From positions 18,265 to 82,264 of the forward strand of contig NZ_QPJY01000005.1 in the NCBI RefSeq assembly GCF_003337735.1: a DNA stretch of 64,000 bases. The letters are read 5' to 3'. The translations under genes and the position numbers were made by a program. Of the stretch, positions 53,144-61,515 are shown one piece after another. Within the stretch, counting starts at the first letter, position 1. Every line of letters starts with the position of its first letter. A model generated the notes under the pieces. That model was not told where the DNA came from. It did not search any database and saw nothing but the letters and a program-made list of their open reading frames with translations. The stretch is from Thioalbus denitrificans. Lineage in GTDB: Bacteria > Pseudomonadota > Gammaproteobacteria > DSM-26407.

Positions 53144-54537
53144 GCGAACAGTGCGGCAGGGTCCAGGAGCTGGACTACCACCCGGACAGCGGCGCGCTGT
53201 TCGAGGCCCTGGCCGATCGTCCCTGGTCGGTGTTCCTGGACAGCGGCCGTCCCGGCTGCGAGGGGGGCCGCTACGACATCCTGGCCGCCGATCCCATGGC
53301 CACCCTGGTGACCCGGGGCGGGGTCACCGAGGTGCGCGGCCCCGACGGCGTGGCGCTGCTGCCCGACGATCCCTTCGACCTGCTGCGCCGGCTGCTCGGC
53401 CCGCGCGGCGGGACGCCCGCCGGGCTGCCCTTCGCCGGCGGCGCCATCGGCTGGTTCGGCTACGACCTGGCGCGGCGCCTGGAACGCTTGCCGGTCCGGA
53501 CCCTGGACGACGAGGGGCTGCCGGAGATGGCCGTGGGCCTCTACGACTGGGCCCTGGTGGTGGACCACGCCGAGCGGCGCAGCTGGCTGGCGGGGCAGGG
53601 GCGCGACCCGGCCACCGCCCGGCGCTGGCCGGAACTGGCGGCGCTCCTGGGCCGCCCGCGCCCGGGGCCGTCCCGCGCGCCCTTCCGGGTGCGGGCGCCG
53701 GTGGCCTCGAACCTGGAACCGGCGGACTACCGCGCCGCCTTCGAGCGCATCCAGCGCTACATCCGCGCCGGCGACTGCTACCAGGTGAACTTCGCCCAGC
53801 GCTTCTCCGCCCCGGTGGCGGGGGACCCCTGGAGCGCCTACCGGCGCCTGCGGCGCATCAACCCGGCCCCCTTCGCCGCCTACCTGAACACCCCCCACGC
53901 CCGGGTGCTCAGCGCCTCCCCCGAGCGCTTTCTGGAGGTGCGCGACGGCGCGGTGGAGACCCGGCCCATCAAGGGGACCCGCCCGCGCGGGGCGGACGCA
54001 GCCGGGGACGCGGCGCTGGCCGCGGAGTTGGCGGCGAGCCCCAAGGACCGGGCGGAGAACCTGATGATCGTGGACCTCCTGCGCAACGACCTGGGCCGGA
54101 ACTGCGCGCTCGGCAGCGTCCGGGTCCCGGCGCTGTTCGAGGTGGAGCGCTACGCCACCGTGCACCACCTGGTGAGCACCGTCACCGGCCGCCTGGCCCC
54201 GGGCCGGGACGCGCTGGCGCTGCTGCGGGGCTGCTTTCCCGGCGGCTCCATCACCGGCGCCCCCAAGCTGCGCGCCATGGAGATCATCGAGGAGCTGGAG
54301 ACCCACCGGCGCGGCATCTACTGCGGCGCCATCGGCTACCTCGGCTTCGACGGCGCCATGGACACCAATATCGTCATCCGCACCCTGGTGCAGGCGCGCG
54401 GCCGGGTCAGCTTCTGGGCCGGGGGCGGCATCGTCGCCGACTCGGAGGCCGAGGCCGAGTACCGGGAGACCTTCCACAAGGCCGCGGCCCTGCTGCGGCT
54501 GCTGGAGGGCGCGGAGCTGCGCGATGTGGGTCGTTAA
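53140..54537 (+). CDS. pabB: Aminodeoxychorismate synthase component I, PabB
   Basis: The 465-residue chorismate-utilising enzyme has the PabB/TrpE pattern: YQVNFAQRF, IKGTRPRG, SPKDRAENLMIVDLLRNDLGR, GSITGAPKLRAM and AGGGIVADSE. IKGT with a Lys, rather than Ala, at that place marks PabB over TrpE. With PabA it makes aminodeoxychorismate for PABA. Inside this operon the PABA most likely feeds beta-RFAP synthase and so H4MPT, rather than folate only. No pabA or pabC is adjacent. Confidence 0.92.
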   Translation: MSEQCGRVQELDYHPDSGALFEALADRPWSVFLDSGRPGCEGGRYDILAADPMATLVTRGGVTEVRGPDGVALLPDDPFDLLRRLLGPRGGTPAGLPFAGGAIGWFGYDLARRLERLPVRTLDDEGLPEMAVGLYDWALVVDHAERRSWLAGQGRDPATARRWPELAALLGRPRPGPSRAPFRVRAPVASNLEPADYRAAFERIQRYIRAGDCYQVNFAQRFSAPVAGDPWSAYRRLRRINPAPFAAYLNTPHARVLSASPERFLEVRDGAVETRPIKGTRPRGADAAGDAALAAELAASPKDRAENLMIVDLLRNDLGRNCALGSVRVPALFEVERYATVHHLVSTVTGRLAPGRDALALLRGCFPGGSITGAPKLRAMEIIEELETHRRGIYCGAIGYLGFDGAMDTNIVIRTLVQARGRVSFWAGGGIVADSEAEAEYRETFHKAAALLRLLEGAELRDVGR

Positions 54538-55138
54538 GCTGGGCGGCAGCCTGGCGGCTGGCGGGGCGCTGCCGGCCTGGCTGGAGGCGATCACCGCCGC
54601 CGCCGCGCCGTTGGTGGTGGTGCCCGGCGGCGGCCCCTTCGCCGACGCCGTGCGCGCCGCCCAGGCCCGCTGGGGGTTCGGCGACGCCGACGCCCACCAC
54701 CTGGCGCTGCTGGCCATGGAGCAGTACGGGCGCATGCTCTGCGCCCTGGCCCCGGAATTGGTGCCGGCCGACACCCCGGAAACCCTGCACGCCGCCCGCG
54801 CCGCGGGGCGCAGGGCCGTGTGGCTGCCGGCGGCCATGGCCCTCGCCGACCCGGACATTCCCCGGGACTGGTCGGTGACCTCCGACGCCCTGGCCGCCTG
54901 GCTCGCCGGCAGGCTGGGCGCCCGGGGGCTGGCGCTGGTGAAGTCGGCGCCCCTGCCGGAGAGCGGCAGCCGCCCCCTGGCCGGGCTCTGTGCCGAGGGC
55001 CTGGTGGACCCCCGCCTGGAGGGCTACGCCCGCGCCGCCGGCGTGCCGGTGCGGCTCCTGGGCCCGGACGCCCGCGCGGCGCTGCCGCGGGTGCTGGCGG
55101 GCGATGCGGGCGCGGGGCTGGAGGGCACCTGGAGCTGA
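54524..55138 (+). CDS. mfnE: [5-(aminomethyl)furan-3-yl]methyl phosphate kinase, MfnE-like
   Basis: The 204-residue amino-acid-kinase-fold protein (WVVKLGGSLA; VVVPGGGPFAD; SVTSDALAAWLAGRLGA) is of the MfnE type, phosphorylating the furanmethylamine phosphate to its diphosphate in methylofuran synthesis. Length is typical of the family and much shorter than aspartate kinase. Overlaps pabB by 14 bp and ends the mfnD-mfnF-pabB-mfnE run. Confidence 0.85.
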   Translation: MWVVKLGGSLAAGGALPAWLEAITAAAAPLVVVPGGGPFADAVRAAQARWGFGDADAHHLALLAMEQYGRMLCALAPELVPADTPETLHAARAAGRRAVWLPAAMALADPDIPRDWSVTSDALAAWLAGRLGARGLALVKSAPLPESGSRPLAGLCAEGLVDPRLEGYARAAGVPVRLLGPDARAALPRVLAGDAGAGLEGTWS

Positions 55139-55456
55139 CGGAGGCGCAGCCTTTACAGCCACGACGGAAGGGGTTTATGTTCGGCGACAGGGCCAGGGAG
55201 AGGACCCGTCGTGGCAATACCGGCATACCCACCTGATATTCCGACAGCCTCCATCCGGCGGGCTGTGGTCACATCCTATGCCGCGGCGCAAGCCGTGCTC
55301 CCTGCTCGTCCGTGCTTGAAGGCACATTGGCGGGTCAGTCCCAGCCGGAGACCGATCCGGCGGGTATGGCCATCGGTGACTTTTCGCTGCGACGCTGTCA
55401 TGCGGGATGTTTCCCGTGGGTCAACCTGGCGTTGCGCCTGGAACGCAGCAGTAAAT
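55139..55456. other. Intergenic region before the Rieske-like gene
   Basis: No gene supported. The frame of the following gene stays open from 55211, but that extension has no ribosome site and would place the signal peptide internally. No hairpin with a T-run and no sigma-54 element were found. Confidence 0.4.
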
Positions 55457-56065
55457 ATGAGGCTGATTGTTTTTTCTTTGATCGCACTGGTGTGCGTGAT
55501 GCCGGTGTGGGCCGGGGAGCGCGCGGACCGGAGCGGCACCCCCGACCCCGCCGGGTTGCCGGTGGTCGTCCGCGCGGTCGAGGTCGGGAACCTGCCGCCT
55601 CACGGGTCCCTGGAGTTCCAGTGGCGAGGCTATCCGTTCCGTGTCGTCAGACGGACCGGCCAGGATCTGGAGCGGCTGAGGAGGAGCCCCGCAACCGAGG
55701 CGGGCTCCGAGGGCGGGGCGCCGCATGCAATCATGACTTCCCTCGGGTGCCATGAATGCATCAAGCCGGACGGCTATGCGCAGAGCCTCCACCGCTCACC
55801 GGATCCGGAATACTTCGTCATGCTCAGCGTGGGACCGCACTACGGCTGCTACATAAGCTACTTCCCCCCGGGCGATGACAACCGTTGGCCGAACGGAGAG
55901 CGGGTGGAACTCGGTCAGGGCTGGACGGGAGGTTTCTACGATCCCTGCCACGACATCCGCTACGATCTCGCCGGCAGGCCCTTCCCGAATTCCCTCTCCG
56001 GGCGTAATCTTTTCGTGCCCCGCTACCGGATTACCGGGGCAGGCCTGTTGATCATGGGGGAGTGA
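55457..56065 (+). CDS. Rieske-fold protein lacking iron-sulfur ligand cysteines
   Basis: The 202-residue exported or anchored protein has a signal-like hydrophobic start (about 1-19). The rest aligns by eye with the cytochrome bc1 Rieske subunit: WRGYPFRVVRRT, then GPHYGC where CTHLGC is usual, GGFYDPCHDIRYDLAGR where FCPCHGSRYDLAGR is usual, then NLFVPRYR. The two Cys ligands of the [2Fe-2S] cluster are replaced by Gly126 and Asp162. The two His ligands (His128, His165) and the disulfide pair (Cys131, Cys164) remain. A normal Rieske cluster is therefore unlikely; a metal or structural role is possible. No cytochrome b or c1 gene is adjacent. Confidence 0.7.
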   Translation: MRLIVFSLIALVCVMPVWAGERADRSGTPDPAGLPVVVRAVEVGNLPPHGSLEFQWRGYPFRVVRRTGQDLERLRRSPATEAGSEGGAPHAIMTSLGCHECIKPDGYAQSLHRSPDPEYFVMLSVGPHYGCYISYFPPGDDNRWPNGERVELGQGWTGGFYDPCHDIRYDLAGRPFPNSLSGRNLFVPRYRITGAGLLIMGE

Positions 56066-56163
56066 AAACGCGGCCCGGCCTTCCGGGAAGGCGGATGCGC
56101 GGGATAGACGGGCAATCGCGGTTCGAGGGCCGGAGCCGGGCGATGGACAGGGAGGTCGAGGTA

Positions 56164-56628
56164 ATGAAGGAAGCACCGGAGCACACCCCCTACTCCTGGA
56201 TTGTCGGGGGCTACCTGATGGTGAACGGGCTCTACGGACTGGCGCTGGCGGTGTGGCTGGTTGTCCAGCAACCGGAGATTCCCAACCGGATTGCGTTCGG
56301 CCTCGTCAACGTCGTCATCCCCTGCGTCGCGGCGATCATCGGGCACTTCGTTCTCATCCAGGTGCCGGGAGCCCTGCGCTGGAGTGGGTACTATTTCATG
56401 GCGGCCCTGCCCATCGCCGGTGTCGGCACCTGGCAGTACGCCTTCACCCATGGGCTGAGTCTCGGTTTGAAGCTGGAGCTGTCAGGGGTGTTGCTGGGGG
56501 TGAACCTGCTGCCGCTGCTCGGTCTCTGGCTGCTCCTGGAACACGGGAAGGCGGTGGTGGGGACCGGCCGCACGCTGGCGGGGCCGGAACTGCAAATGCC
56601 GGGGAGTGGCGCCGAGTCGGAACGGTAG
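56164..56628 (+). CDS. Four-helix membrane protein of unknown function
   Basis: The 154-residue protein has four hydrophobic segments (about 10-32, 40-62, 70-95 and 103-122) and a hydrophilic C-terminal tail of about 30 residues. I do not recognise a family. ATG 56164 is preferred because GGAGGT lies 7 bases upstream; longer starts at 56143 or 56062 are possible. It follows the Rieske-like gene by 98 bp on the same strand and may work with it. Confidence 0.6.
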   Translation: MKEAPEHTPYSWIVGGYLMVNGLYGLALAVWLVVQQPEIPNRIAFGLVNVVIPCVAAIIGHFVLIQVPGALRWSGYYFMAALPIAGVGTWQYAFTHGLSLGLKLELSGVLLGVNLLPLLGLWLLLEHGKAVVGTGRTLAGPELQMPGSGAESER

Positions 56629-56683
56629 GTTGCCCGCGCTCCGCCCCGCGTCATGGCCCCGGGGGCGAACGGGGCGCCCCGGC

Positions 56684-56917
56684 TCAGCCGGTGCGGCAGC
56701 TCCGGTAGAGGGCCATCACCGATTTCAGCTCACTGATCACCGCGCGGCGCTCGGCGGCGCTGAGGGTGGCGGTGCAGCCGTAGGCCTCGCCCCGTTCCAG
56801 CCGCTCGATGATGCCGTGCACCGCCCGGCAGCCCTCGTGGGCCAGCTGCTCCACGCAGCGGTCGACCCGGGACGGGTCCACCGTGGGGGCGAAGGGGTGG
56901 CGGGCGGGTGTCGCCAT
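56684..56917 (-). CDS. Small Cys-containing protein downstream of iorAB
   Basis: A 77-residue soluble helical protein with four Cys (RCVEQ, GCRAV, YGCTA, RSCRTG). I do not recognise it. It begins 8 bp after the iorB stop, so it is likely co-translated with the oxidoreductase. It might help cluster assembly or be an unrelated small protein. Confidence 0.5.
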   Translation of the reverse strand: MATPARHPFAPTVDPSRVDRCVEQLAHEGCRAVHGIIERLERGEAYGCTATLSAAERRAVISELKSVMALYRSCRTG

Positions 56918-56925
56918 GTCCGGGT

Positions 56926-57564
56926 TCAGGCCGTGGCGGCCTCGGCCCGCCCGGCGGCGCGGGCGGCGGCCCGGCCGCGGGCGAAGGCCTGCTCGTTGGC
57001 GGTGACCAGCTTCGGCTTGCGGGCGCGGAAGCGGGCCACGATCTGCTCCTCCAGCACCTCGGCGGGGAAGGGCAGGTGGTCGGCGATGGCGCCCAGCATG
57101 ACGGTGTTCACCAGGCGCAGATCGCCGAGCTCCAGGGCGATGGCGCCGGCGTCGAAGGCGTAGACGTTCACCCCGGCCTCGCGCATGGCGCCGATGGGGT
57201 CCTCGGGATAGTCGTAGAGGCCCAGCGACACTACCGGCGGCTCCAGGCGCAGGGTGTTGACCATGGCCACGCCCTCGGGGCGCAGGTGGTCGGACCAGCG
57301 CATGGCCTCGGCGGCCTCGAAGCCCACCAGGATGTCGGCGGTGCCGGTCACGATCTTGGGCGAGAGCACCTTCGGCCCGAAGCGCACGTGGGAGCTCACC
57401 ACGCCGCCGCGCTGGGCCATGCCGGCCACCTCGGTCTTCTTCACGTCGAAGCCCTGGACGATGGCGGTCTGGGCGAGGATCTCGGCGGCGGTCATGACAC
57501 CCTGGCCGCCGATGCCCACCACCAGGATGTTGGTCACGTCTTTGTCGGTCACGGCTCGGCTCAC
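56926..57564 (-). CDS. iorB: Indolepyruvate:ferredoxin oxidoreductase beta subunit, IorB
   Basis: The 212-residue gamma-type domain of 2-oxoacid:ferredoxin oxidoreductases has VVGIGGQGVMTAAE, EVAGMAQRGGVVSSHVR and GFEAAEAMRW. With IorA it converts aryl pyruvates to arylacetyl-CoA and CO2 while reducing ferredoxin. The start is GTG 57564, overlapping the iorA stop; GTG 57552 is an alternative. Confidence 0.9.
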   Translation of the reverse strand: MSRAVTDKDVTNILVVGIGGQGVMTAAEILAQTAIVQGFDVKKTEVAGMAQRGGVVSSHVRFGPKVLSPKIVTGTADILVGFEAAEAMRWSDHLRPEGVAMVNTLRLEPPVVSLGLYDYPEDPIGAMREAGVNVYAFDAGAIALELGDLRLVNTVMLGAIADHLPFPAEVLEEQIVARFRARKPKLVTANEQAFARGRAAARAAGRAEAATA

Positions 57565-59417
57565 TGGAACTTCACGGAATGGGTCGGGGCGGCGTGGACG
57601 ATGGCGTCGGGCGCGCAGGTCTCCACGCACAGGTTGCAGCCGGTGCAGGCGGCGGTTTCGATGCGCACGAAGGCGAGGTCCACCTCCTTGCCGCTCGGCT
57701 TCACCGCCTTGTCGCGGCGGGTGACGAAGATGGCCGGGCAGCCCACGTCGAGGCAGTTGCCGCAGCCGGTGCAGGCCTCGTCCACCACCTTGTAGGGCTG
57801 GTGCTTCTCGTAGTCGTCGATGAGCACGCAGGGCTGGTTGGTGATGATCACCGAGGGCTCTTCGATTTTGGTCTCCTGGCGTAGCACCTTGAACAGGGTG
57901 GGCAGCTCGTAGGGGTCCACCACGTGGGTGCGCTCGGGCTTGACGCCCAGGGCCTGCACCAGCTTCACGAAGTCCACCCGCGGGGCCTCCTCGCCGTGGA
58001 TGTCGCGCCCGGTGCCGGCGTGGTCCTGGCCGCCGGTCATGCCCACGGCGCGGTTGTCCAGCAGCAGCACGGTGACGTTGCCGCGGTTGTAGGTGATGTC
58101 CAGCAGCCCCTGCATGCCCATGTGCAGGAAGGTGGAGTCGCCGATGACGGCCACCACCGCCTTCTTTCCGTCGGTGGCGCCGCGGCCCTTGTCCATGCCC
58201 AGCGCCACGCCCATGGAGGCGCCCATGGAGATGGTGGTGTCGAGCGCGTTCCAGGGATGGCCGGCGCCGAGGGTGTAGCAGCCGATGTCGCCGGAGATGA
58301 TGACGTTGCGCAGCCGCGAGAGGGTGAAGTAGGGGCCGAGATGGGGGCAGGCCACGCACATGGTGGGCGGGCGCGGGAACAGGCTCTGCCGCCGGTGGCC
58401 GACCGGTGCCTCCCAGGGCTCGCCGAGCAGGGGCTTCACCGCCGGCAGGAGCACGTCGGGACCCATCTCGCCCATCCGCGGCAGGATGTCCTTGCCGTGG
58501 CAGTCGATGCCGGCGGCCTTGAGCTCCTGCTCCAGCAGCGGCTCGCCCTCCTCCACCACCACCAGCCGCTCCACGGTGCCGGCGAAGGCCCGGATGCGCC
58601 CGATGGGGGCGGGGCAGCTGAAGCCCAGCTTGAACAGCGGGGCGTCGGGGAAGGCCTCCTGCACGTGCATGGCGGCCGGGCCGGAGGTCAGGAAGCCCAC
58701 CCGCCGGTCGCCGCCTTCCACGATCCGGTTCAGCGCGCTGGCCTCGGCGAATTCGCGTAGTTTGCCGTCGCGCTCGAACATCCACGGGATGCGCGCCCGC
58801 GCCGCGGCCGGGGTGAGCACCCAGCGGGCGGGATCCTTCTCGAAGCCCGCGGGCTCGTGGGTCTCGCGCTCGCCCACGGTCACCATCGCCTTGACGTGGC
58901 AGACCCGGGTGGTCATGCGCACGATGACCGGGCTGTTCAGCTCCTCGGAGAGGGCGAAGGCGCCCTTGACCATCTCGTAGGCCTCCTGGGAGTCGGCCGG
59001 CTCCAGGATCGGCATGTGGCCGAAGCGGCCCCAGTAGCGGGAGTCCTGCTCGTTCTGGGAGGAGGAGAGGCCCACGTCGTCGGTGACCACGATGACCAGG
59101 CCGCCCACCACGCCGGCCAGCGTCTGGGTCATGAAGGCGTCGGAGGCGACGTTCATGCCCACGTGCTTCATGGCGCAGAAGGCGCGCGCGCCCATGATGG
59201 AGGCGCCGATGGCCACCTCGATGGAGACCTTCTCGTTCACCGCCCATTCGGAGTAGACGTCCGGGTAGAGGGCGATGTTCTCGAGGATCTCGGTGGAGGG
59301 GGTGCCGGGATAGGCGGCGGCGACCTTGACGCCGGCCTCCCACACCGCGCGGGCGACGGCCTCGTTGCCGGAGAGCAGGTGACGGGTCTCGGCGACCGCC
59401 TGGACGACAGCGTTCAT
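57561..59417 (-). CDS. iorA: Indolepyruvate:ferredoxin oxidoreductase alpha subunit, IorA
   Basis: The 618-residue subunit has an N-terminal PFOR pyrimidine domain (about 10-190; YPGTPSTEI), a middle domain, a TPP-binding domain (about 390-540; GDIGCYTLG and GDSTFLHMG) and two C-terminal [4Fe-4S] motifs (CTGCGNCLDVGC and CTGCNLCVETC). It decarboxylates aryl 2-oxoacids from aromatic amino acids. The second ATG (59417) is favoured by the AGAGG spacing. The neighbours PaaN, PaaY-like and enoyl-CoA hydratase fit aromatic catabolism. Confidence 0.92.
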   Translation of the reverse strand: MNAVVQAVAETRHLLSGNEAVARAVWEAGVKVAAAYPGTPSTEILENIALYPDVYSEWAVNEKVSIEVAIGASIMGARAFCAMKHVGMNVASDAFMTQTLAGVVGGLVIVVTDDVGLSSSQNEQDSRYWGRFGHMPILEPADSQEAYEMVKGAFALSEELNSPVIVRMTTRVCHVKAMVTVGERETHEPAGFEKDPARWVLTPAAARARIPWMFERDGKLREFAEASALNRIVEGGDRRVGFLTSGPAAMHVQEAFPDAPLFKLGFSCPAPIGRIRAFAGTVERLVVVEEGEPLLEQELKAAGIDCHGKDILPRMGEMGPDVLLPAVKPLLGEPWEAPVGHRRQSLFPRPPTMCVACPHLGPYFTLSRLRNVIISGDIGCYTLGAGHPWNALDTTISMGASMGVALGMDKGRGATDGKKAVVAVIGDSTFLHMGMQGLLDITYNRGNVTVLLLDNRAVGMTGGQDHAGTGRDIHGEEAPRVDFVKLVQALGVKPERTHVVDPYELPTLFKVLRQETKIEEPSVIITNQPCVLIDDYEKHQPYKVVDEACTGCGNCLDVGCPAIFVTRRDKAVKPSGKEVDLAFVRIETAACTGCNLCVETCAPDAIVHAAPTHSVKFQ

Positions 59418-59542
59418 GGTCATACCTCTGTTAACCGGCCAGGCGGCGGCACACGACCCCGCGCCCGTCCGTGGGAGGGTGACCGCGCTCCTGTGTCCGA
59501 GTCTGAATTTCGAACGAAAAATAATACCCCAGAAGTTGAGGA

Positions 59543-59557
59543 AAAGGCGAAGCCTTT
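59543..59557 (-). terminator. Intrinsic terminator after the enoyl-CoA hydratase gene
   Basis: On the minus strand AAAGGC-TTC-GCCTTT continues into TTCC, 30 bp past the hydratase stop. The T-tract is short. Confidence 0.55.
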
Positions 59558-59586
59558 GTGCGTTGCGGCAGGGCGGCGCGCCGCCG

Positions 59587-60372
59587 TCAGCGGTTGCGGA
59601 ACGCCGGCTTGCGCTTCCCGGCGAAGGCGGCCATGCCCTCGGCGCAGTCGGCGGTGGCGAAGGCCGCCTCGAACAGCCGGCGCTCGAAGCGCAGCCCCTC
59701 CTGCAGGGTGGTCTCATCGGCCACCTTCACCGCCTCCTTCGCCATGAAGACCGCCGGGCGGGAGAGTTCGGCGATGCGCCCGGCCACCGCCAGCGCCTCA
59801 TCCAGCAGCCGTTCCACCGGCAGCACGCGGCTCACCAGCCCGACCCGCTCGGCCTCGGCGGCGTCCATCAGCCGCCCGGTGAGGCACATCTCCATGGCCT
59901 TCGACTTGCCCACCAGGCGGGTCAGGCGCTGGGTGCCGCCGGCGCCCGGCAGGGCGCCGATCTTCACCTCCGGCTGGCCGAACTTCGCCGTCTCCGCGGC
60001 GAGGATGAAGTCGCAGGCCATGGCCAGTTCGCAGCCGCCGCCCAGCGCGTAGCCCGCCACCGCGGCGATGACCGGCTTGCGGCACTGCTCCAGCGTGACC
60101 CACACCTCCTGGTGGCTGTTGGGGAAGTCGCCCAGGAACAGGTCAACGAACGGCCGGCCCTGCATCTCCTTGATGTCCGCCCCGGCGGCGAACACTTCAT
60201 CGCCGCCGGTGAGCACCACCGCCCCCACCCCGTCGTCGGCCGCGAACGCCCGCACGGCCGCGCTCACCTCCCGCAGCAGCCCGTCGCAGAGCGCGTTCAT
60301 CGCCTCCGGCCGGTCCAGGGTCACCAGCCCCACCGCCCCGCGGGTCTCCACCCGGATATGCTCGTAGCTCAT
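59587..60372 (-). CDS. Enoyl-CoA hydratase/isomerase family protein
   Basis: The 261-residue crotonase-fold protein has the oxyanion loop AAGADIKEM and both catalytic glutamates in ALGGGCELAM and GALPGAGGTQRL (usual crotonase Glu pair). It probably hydrates an enoyl-CoA such as one formed in arylacetyl-CoA or fatty-acid breakdown (PaaF type). Its start (60372) is 25 bp from a mosaic repeat element. It precedes iorAB on the strand, with a terminator between. Confidence 0.88.
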   Translation of the reverse strand: MSYEHIRVETRGAVGLVTLDRPEAMNALCDGLLREVSAAVRAFAADDGVGAVVLTGGDEVFAAGADIKEMQGRPFVDLFLGDFPNSHQEVWVTLEQCRKPVIAAVAGYALGGGCELAMACDFILAAETAKFGQPEVKIGALPGAGGTQRLTRLVGKSKAMEMCLTGRLMDAAEAERVGLVSRVLPVERLLDEALAVAGRIAELSRPAVFMAKEAVKVADETTLQEGLRFERRLFEAAFATADCAEGMAAFAGKRKPAFRNR

Positions 60373-60396
60373 GGTTCTCTGTCCTTTGTTGTTGAA

Positions 60397-60612
60397 TAGA
60401 CAGGATTTACAGGATGGACAGGATTTATATTGTCCGCAGATTACGCCGATTACGCAGATAGTGTGGTTACATGGAGGCTGGCCGAAGCCGGCGCGATTGC
60501 ATGCGCCAGTACCCGGCGGGCAGGACGCCGGCCCGGCAAGTAAAAAATCTGCGTAATCTGCGTAATCTGCGTAATCTGCGGATAAACAGTCCTTTCGTCC
60601 CAATCCTGTCTA
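60397..60612. repeat. Mosaic inverted-repeat element, copy A
   Basis: About 216 bp with exact 11-bp inverted ends TAGACAGGATT/AATCCTGTCTA. Inside are GACAGGAT-type repeats, then CAGATTACGC-type repeats in inverted orientation on the two sides of a GC-rich core with a short palindrome. The right end supplies the TAG stop of the gamma-carbonic-anhydrase-like gene. It contains no ORF and looks MITE- or BIME-like. Copy B at 61258-61506 is its reverse complement over most of its length. Confidence 0.8.
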
Positions 60613-61230
60613 TTGATCCTTCCCCTGCTGCTCCCGCAGCCGGTAGAGGGGTTCGACGTCCTCGGCGGTTATGCGGGGGCGATCGGGCTCGGGTTCGGTC
60701 AGGGCCTCGGTCTCGCGCATGGTCCCGAGACTGCGCACGGAGAGGCGCTGGTAGCAGGCGGTGCCCTCGCGCTTCCAGGCGATCTCCTCGTCGGTCAGCT
60801 CGCGCAGGATGCGCCCCGGCACGCCGGCCACCAGGCTGCGGGGCGGGATCTCCAGGTTGGCCTTCACGAAGGCCATGGCGGCGATGATGCTCGACTCGCC
60901 GATGGTCACGTTGTCCATGATCACCGCGTTCATGCCCACCATGGCGTTGGCGCCCACCCGGCAGCCGTGCAGCACCGCGCCGTGGCCGATGTGGCCGTCG
61001 GGCTCCACCACCGTGTCGGTACCGGGAAAACCGTGCATGACGCAGGTGTCCTGCAGGTTGGCCCCCGCCTCCAGGATGATGCGCCCGAAGTCCCCGCGCA
61101 GCGACGCGCACGGCCCGATGTAACACCCGGCCCCCACGATCACGTCCCCGATCAGCACCGCGCTCGGGTGCACGAAGGCCTCCGGGTGCACCACCGGCAC
61201 GATACCGTCAATGGCGTAGACCTTGGGCAT
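60610..61230 (-). CDS. Gamma-carbonic-anhydrase-like/PaaY-type hexapeptide protein
   Basis: The 206-residue left-handed beta-helix protein has hexapeptide repeats and metal-binding His in CVMHGFPG and [12 protein letters not shown]. Neighbouring PaaN suggests the PaaY type, a thioesterase that relieves blocked CoA pools in phenylacetate catabolism; a plain carbonic anhydrase is the alternative. ATG 61230 has AAAGGAG at ideal spacing. The gene is flanked on both sides by inverted copies of one repeat. Confidence 0.85.
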   Translation of the reverse strand: MPKVYAIDGIVPVVHPEAFVHPSAVLIGDVIVGAGCYIGPCASLRGDFGRIILEAGANLQDTCVMHGFPGTDTVVEPDGHIGHGAVLHGCRVGANAMVGMNAVIMDNVTIGESSIIAAMAFVKANLEIPPRSLVAGVPGRILRELTDEEIAWKREGTACYQRLSVRSLGTMRETEALTEPEPDRPRITAEDVEPLYRLREQQGKDQ

Positions 61231-61257
61231 TCGGATAGCTCCTTTCAAAGACGGAAT

Positions 61258-61506
61258 GGACAGGATTTACAGGATGGACAGGATTGGGACAAAAAGACTG
61301 TTTATCCGCAGATTACGCAGATTACGCAGATTTTGTTTCCCGGGTCGGCGTCCTGCACGGCGGGTACTGGCGAATGCGATCGCGCCGGCTTCGGCCAGCC
61401 TCCATGTAACCACACTATCTGCGTAATCGGCGTAATCTGCGGATAATATAAATCCTGTCCATCCTGTCCATCCTGTCCATCCTGTCCATCCTGTCCATCC
61501 TGTCCA
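61258..61506. repeat. Mosaic inverted-repeat element, copy B, with 9-bp tandem array
   Basis: About 250 bp, largely the reverse complement of copy A, with the same GC core and AGATTACGC blocks. At its right end ATCCTGTCC is repeated six times in tandem (61452-61505), an expansion of the terminal repeat not present in copy A. The array ends 10 bp before the paaN stop. Copies A and B could pair with each other around the PaaY-like gene. Confidence 0.8.
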
Positions 61507-61515
61507 TTACCGTCT

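Noticed and set aside
60540-61506. Repeats resembling a CRISPR array
   Set aside because: The units are 9-12 bp, directly adjacent and without unique spacers; no cas genes are near.
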